DNA of 6,225 bases, taken from Eubacteriales Family XIII. Incertae Sedis bacterium. GTDB taxonomy: Bacteria > Bacillota_A > Clostridia > Peptostreptococcales > Anaerovoracaceae. The position numbers and the translations under genes were made by a program. Below, one piece after another: positions 5,286 to 6,225 of the stretch. The notes beneath the pieces are model-generated. The model was not told the DNA's origin. It was given only the letters and a program-made list of their open reading frames with translations, and ran no database searches. The first letter of the stretch is position 1; every line of letters starts with the position of its first letter. The DNA is taken from the NCBI GenBank assembly GCA_031280075.1, contig JAITHG010000079.1, positions 1 through 6,225 on the forward strand. The letters are read 5' to 3'.

Positions 5286-5618
5286 CTATGCCCCGGGGGT
5301 GATGTCCTTTGCCGTCTTGAGCCACTGCAGCACGGTCTGCATCCGGCTGTTCTCCTTCAGGTAGTGGATGCCGTCGGCGGTGATGTCGATGGCCTCGAGC
5401 CCCTGCAGGCTCCTGCCGTTGATGTACTGCTTCACCTTGTAGCCTTTCGCCAGCCCTTCCTCGAGCAGCCACTCCATGATGTCGTTGCGGTACGCCTCAT
5501 GGATGCCGAGCGCCTGTGGCTCCAGATGCCCGGTGTCCATGCGTATTCCTTCGCGCTTGCAGCGGTACAGCTCGCGCAGCACCACGCACACGATGCGGTC
5601 ATAATCGTCTTTTGGCAT
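5286..5618 (-). CDS. YjcQ-family small protein (probable winged-helix fold)
   Basis: This 110-residue protein resembles the YjcQ family (PF09639 from memory), named after a Bacillus subtilis protein and common in Firmicutes prophages; the family's structure is winged-helix-like, and its function is not established. The sequence shows an N-terminal helix (DDYDRIVCVVLRELYRCKREG, residues 4-24 region), a recognition-like segment ALGIHEAYRNDIMEWLLEEGLAKG (36-59), a wing-like strand KVKQYINGRS, then ITADGIHYLKENSRMQ (79-94) and the family ending AKDITPG. ATG 5618 has a strong AGGAGG at 5624-5629, 5 bases upstream. It is not a morphogenesis gene, and terminator-like hairpins lie on both sides, so it looks like a moron inserted in the head operon. 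A DNA-binding or regulatory role would be inference. Confidence 0.85.
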   Translation of the reverse strand: MPKDDYDRIVCVVLRELYRCKREGIRMDTGHLEPQALGIHEAYRNDIMEWLLEEGLAKGYKVKQYINGRSLQGLEAIDITADGIHYLKENSRMQTVLQWLKTAKDITPGA

Positions 5619-5637
5619 TTCGTCCTCCTCTCATAGG

Positions 5638-5658
5638 AAAACCCCGCCGGGGCGGGGT
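5638..5658 (-). terminator. Terminator-like hairpin before the yjcQ-like gene
   Basis: On the minus strand ACCCCGCC and GGCGGGGT are perfectly complementary around a 2-base centre; in practice this is a 7-bp stem with a 4-base loop. It is followed by a run of four T and then CC. It lies 33 bases after the stop of the acidic 66-residue gene and ends just 8 bases before the AGGAGG of the yjcQ-like gene. It can terminate the upstream transcript, and it may also hide the ribosome region in read-through RNA. The short T run makes it moderate in strength. Confidence 0.65.
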
Positions 5659-5691
5659 CTCTTGTGTCGTCTGCTGTGTCGGGCAGGTTGC

Positions 5692-5892
5692 TCATCCGAA
5701 CTCGTATATGTCGTCGTACACCTCTTGGGCTTTTAGCCCAAAGGCGTTGTAGTATCCTTCGTCGTCGAATCCGTTGTCTTCGATGACATCGCCTAGTGAA
5801 TCAAGCAAGGGGTTTATTTCACCGTGAAACAACGCCTCGGCATTCGGCACGTTTTTGATCAGCCATTCCTTGTTCTCTTGCGAAATATACAT
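5692..5892 (-). CDS. Small acidic protein of unknown function; candidate immunity partner (66 aa)
   Basis: I do not recognise a named family, though similar short acidic proteins ending in '..aQ.VYDDIY' are familiar next to head genes of Firmicutes phages. The protein has 15 Asp/Glu against 3 Lys and no Arg, so its isoelectric point is very low. Landmarks are NPLLDSLGDVIEDNGFDDEG (27-46) and FGLKAQEVYDDIYEFG at the end. ATG 5892 follows the stop of the nuclease-like gene after one base, with AAGAAGG about 6 bases upstream, so the two are surely co-translated. GC is about 48%, well below the operon. An acidic partner directly behind a basic nuclease-like domain is the usual toxin/immunity arrangement, but a plain structural or accessory role is just as possible. 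Confidence 0.8.
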   Translation of the reverse strand: MYISQENKEWLIKNVPNAEALFHGEINPLLDSLGDVIEDNGFDDEGYYNAFGLKAQEVYDDIYEFG

Positions 5893-5893
5893 G

Positions 5894-6225
5894 TCATTCC
5901 TTCTTCTTTTTCTTTCGCGGATTCGTCTGGATGACGAGCCTGTCGTCTATGCTGATAGCCACACTGCAACCTTCCCCTACGAATGCGATCCGCCTGTCTC
6001 CTTTCACGGTTCTGCTCTTCATTGCGATTGGTGCCAGTAGCGCGTCCTTTATGTCAGCTATTGGCACGCCTTGGCGCTCGTAGGCACCGATCACCCTTGC
6101 GACGAAATGGCTGTGGATGCGCTCGATTGTAGTTCCGTCTGCTGCTTGCAACCCTATAAGTGCCTGCTCCGCCTCTTCGGATATTTTCACGAAAAACTCG
6201 AAACCCGTCAAAGGTGACAGCTCAC
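5894..6225 (-). CDS. C-terminal part of a probable MuF/minor capsid protein with BECR-type nuclease-like domain (5' end outside window)
   Basis: At least 110 residues are visible and the frame is open to the right edge. A TTG at 6211 could be a start, but it has no Shine-Dalgarno site and the codons before it (ELSPL) read as protein, so I treat the gene as 5'-partial. The visible part contains RIHSHFVARVIG, then a helix RQGVPIADIKDALLAPI, then strands around DRRIAFVGEGCSVAISIDDRLVIQTNP, and ends in five Lys and Glu. The pattern 'H..eR...rgv...di.dAL..P ... r..f.G....v.i......v.T.P' is what I know from the C-terminal domains (BECR/PBECR class, barnase/EndoU/colicin E5/RelE-like) fused to phage minor head proteins. 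Position upstream of the scaffold fits minor capsid protein 2 or MuF. The His, Arg and final Thr could be catalytic, but this is by analogy. GC is low (about 45-50%). Confidence 0.7.
   Translation of the reverse strand, partial: ELSPLTGFEFFVKISEEAEQALIGLQAADGTTIERIHSHFVARVIGAYERQGVPIADIKDALLAPIAMKSRTVKGDRRIAFVGEGCSVAISIDDRLVIQTNPRKKKKKE

Noticed and set aside
5282..5294. GGGGC-TAT-GCCCC hairpin at the end of the yjcQ-like gene
   Set aside because: The stem is only 5 bp with a 3-base loop inside the last codons and the tail is A-rich on the coding strand, so it is not a terminator.
5432..5695. 87-residue minus-strand frame starting MSNLPDTADDTRDPAPAG with an ATGA overlap to the acidic gene
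   Set aside because: The ATGA junction is tempting, but the latter two thirds are a Trp/Ser/Arg/Cys-rich shadow of the yjcQ-like gene, the terminator hairpin lies within it, and there is no good ribosome site.
1..6225. CRISPR array, tRNA, insertion sequence or attachment site
   Set aside because: I saw no regularly spaced direct repeats beyond the 30-bp tandem in one gene, no cloverleaf-like sequence, no transposase motif and no terminal inverted repeats.

Overview
The window is a piece of the virion-structure operon of a tailed (siphovirus-type) phage or prophage. Every gene I can support lies on the minus strand, so transcription and gene order run from the right edge (6225) to the left edge (1). 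The gene families (Gp20-type scaffold, HK97-fold coat, the trio of Firmicutes 'minor capsid protein' families, Gp15, TP901-type tape measure) are typical of phages of low-to-mid GC Firmicutes. Most of the window is GC-rich (roughly 60-68% in the lines I hand-counted) and the Shine-Dalgarno sites are strong AGGAGG types. A high-GC Firmicutes host such as a Negativicute or an Oscillospiraceae-like gut bacterium is my inference; it is not proven by the sequence.

Layout in transcription order. (1) 6225-5692: the 3' end of a gene whose C-terminal domain looks like the BECR-type nuclease tails fused to phage MuF/minor-capsid-2 proteins. One base later comes a small, very acidic 66-residue protein. 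This block is clearly AT-richer (about 47% GC) than the rest. (2) 5658-5242: a YjcQ-family small protein with a terminator-like hairpin on each side, a moron-like arrangement. (3) 5137-3668: scaffold protein, then major capsid protein. (4) 3656-3377: two tiny overlapping genes (49 and 45 residues), the first carrying a 30-bp tandem repeat that encodes a Lys/Asp/Gln-rich tail. (5) 3375-1882: the head-completion and neck genes (connector, head closure, gp10-like, tail terminator), joined by ATGA/TGATG overlaps. (6) 1885-1400: the tail tube protein, starting at GTG. (7) 1375-430: two tail-assembly chaperone genes overlapping by 17 bases in a +1 frame relation, with a possible frameshift site. (8) 437-1: the N-terminal 145 residues of the tape measure protein, cut by the window edge.

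Together these genes build the procapsid (scaffold and coat), join head to tail (connector through terminator) and assemble the tail tube around the tape measure with the help of the chaperones. The part that does not belong to this standard morphogenesis set is the right end: the nuclease-like tail with its acidic neighbour and the terminator-flanked yjcQ-like gene. That is where an accessory toxin/immunity or moron function is most likely. The very long plus-strand frames (for example 7-1428 and 3374-4498) are antisense shadows produced by high GC.
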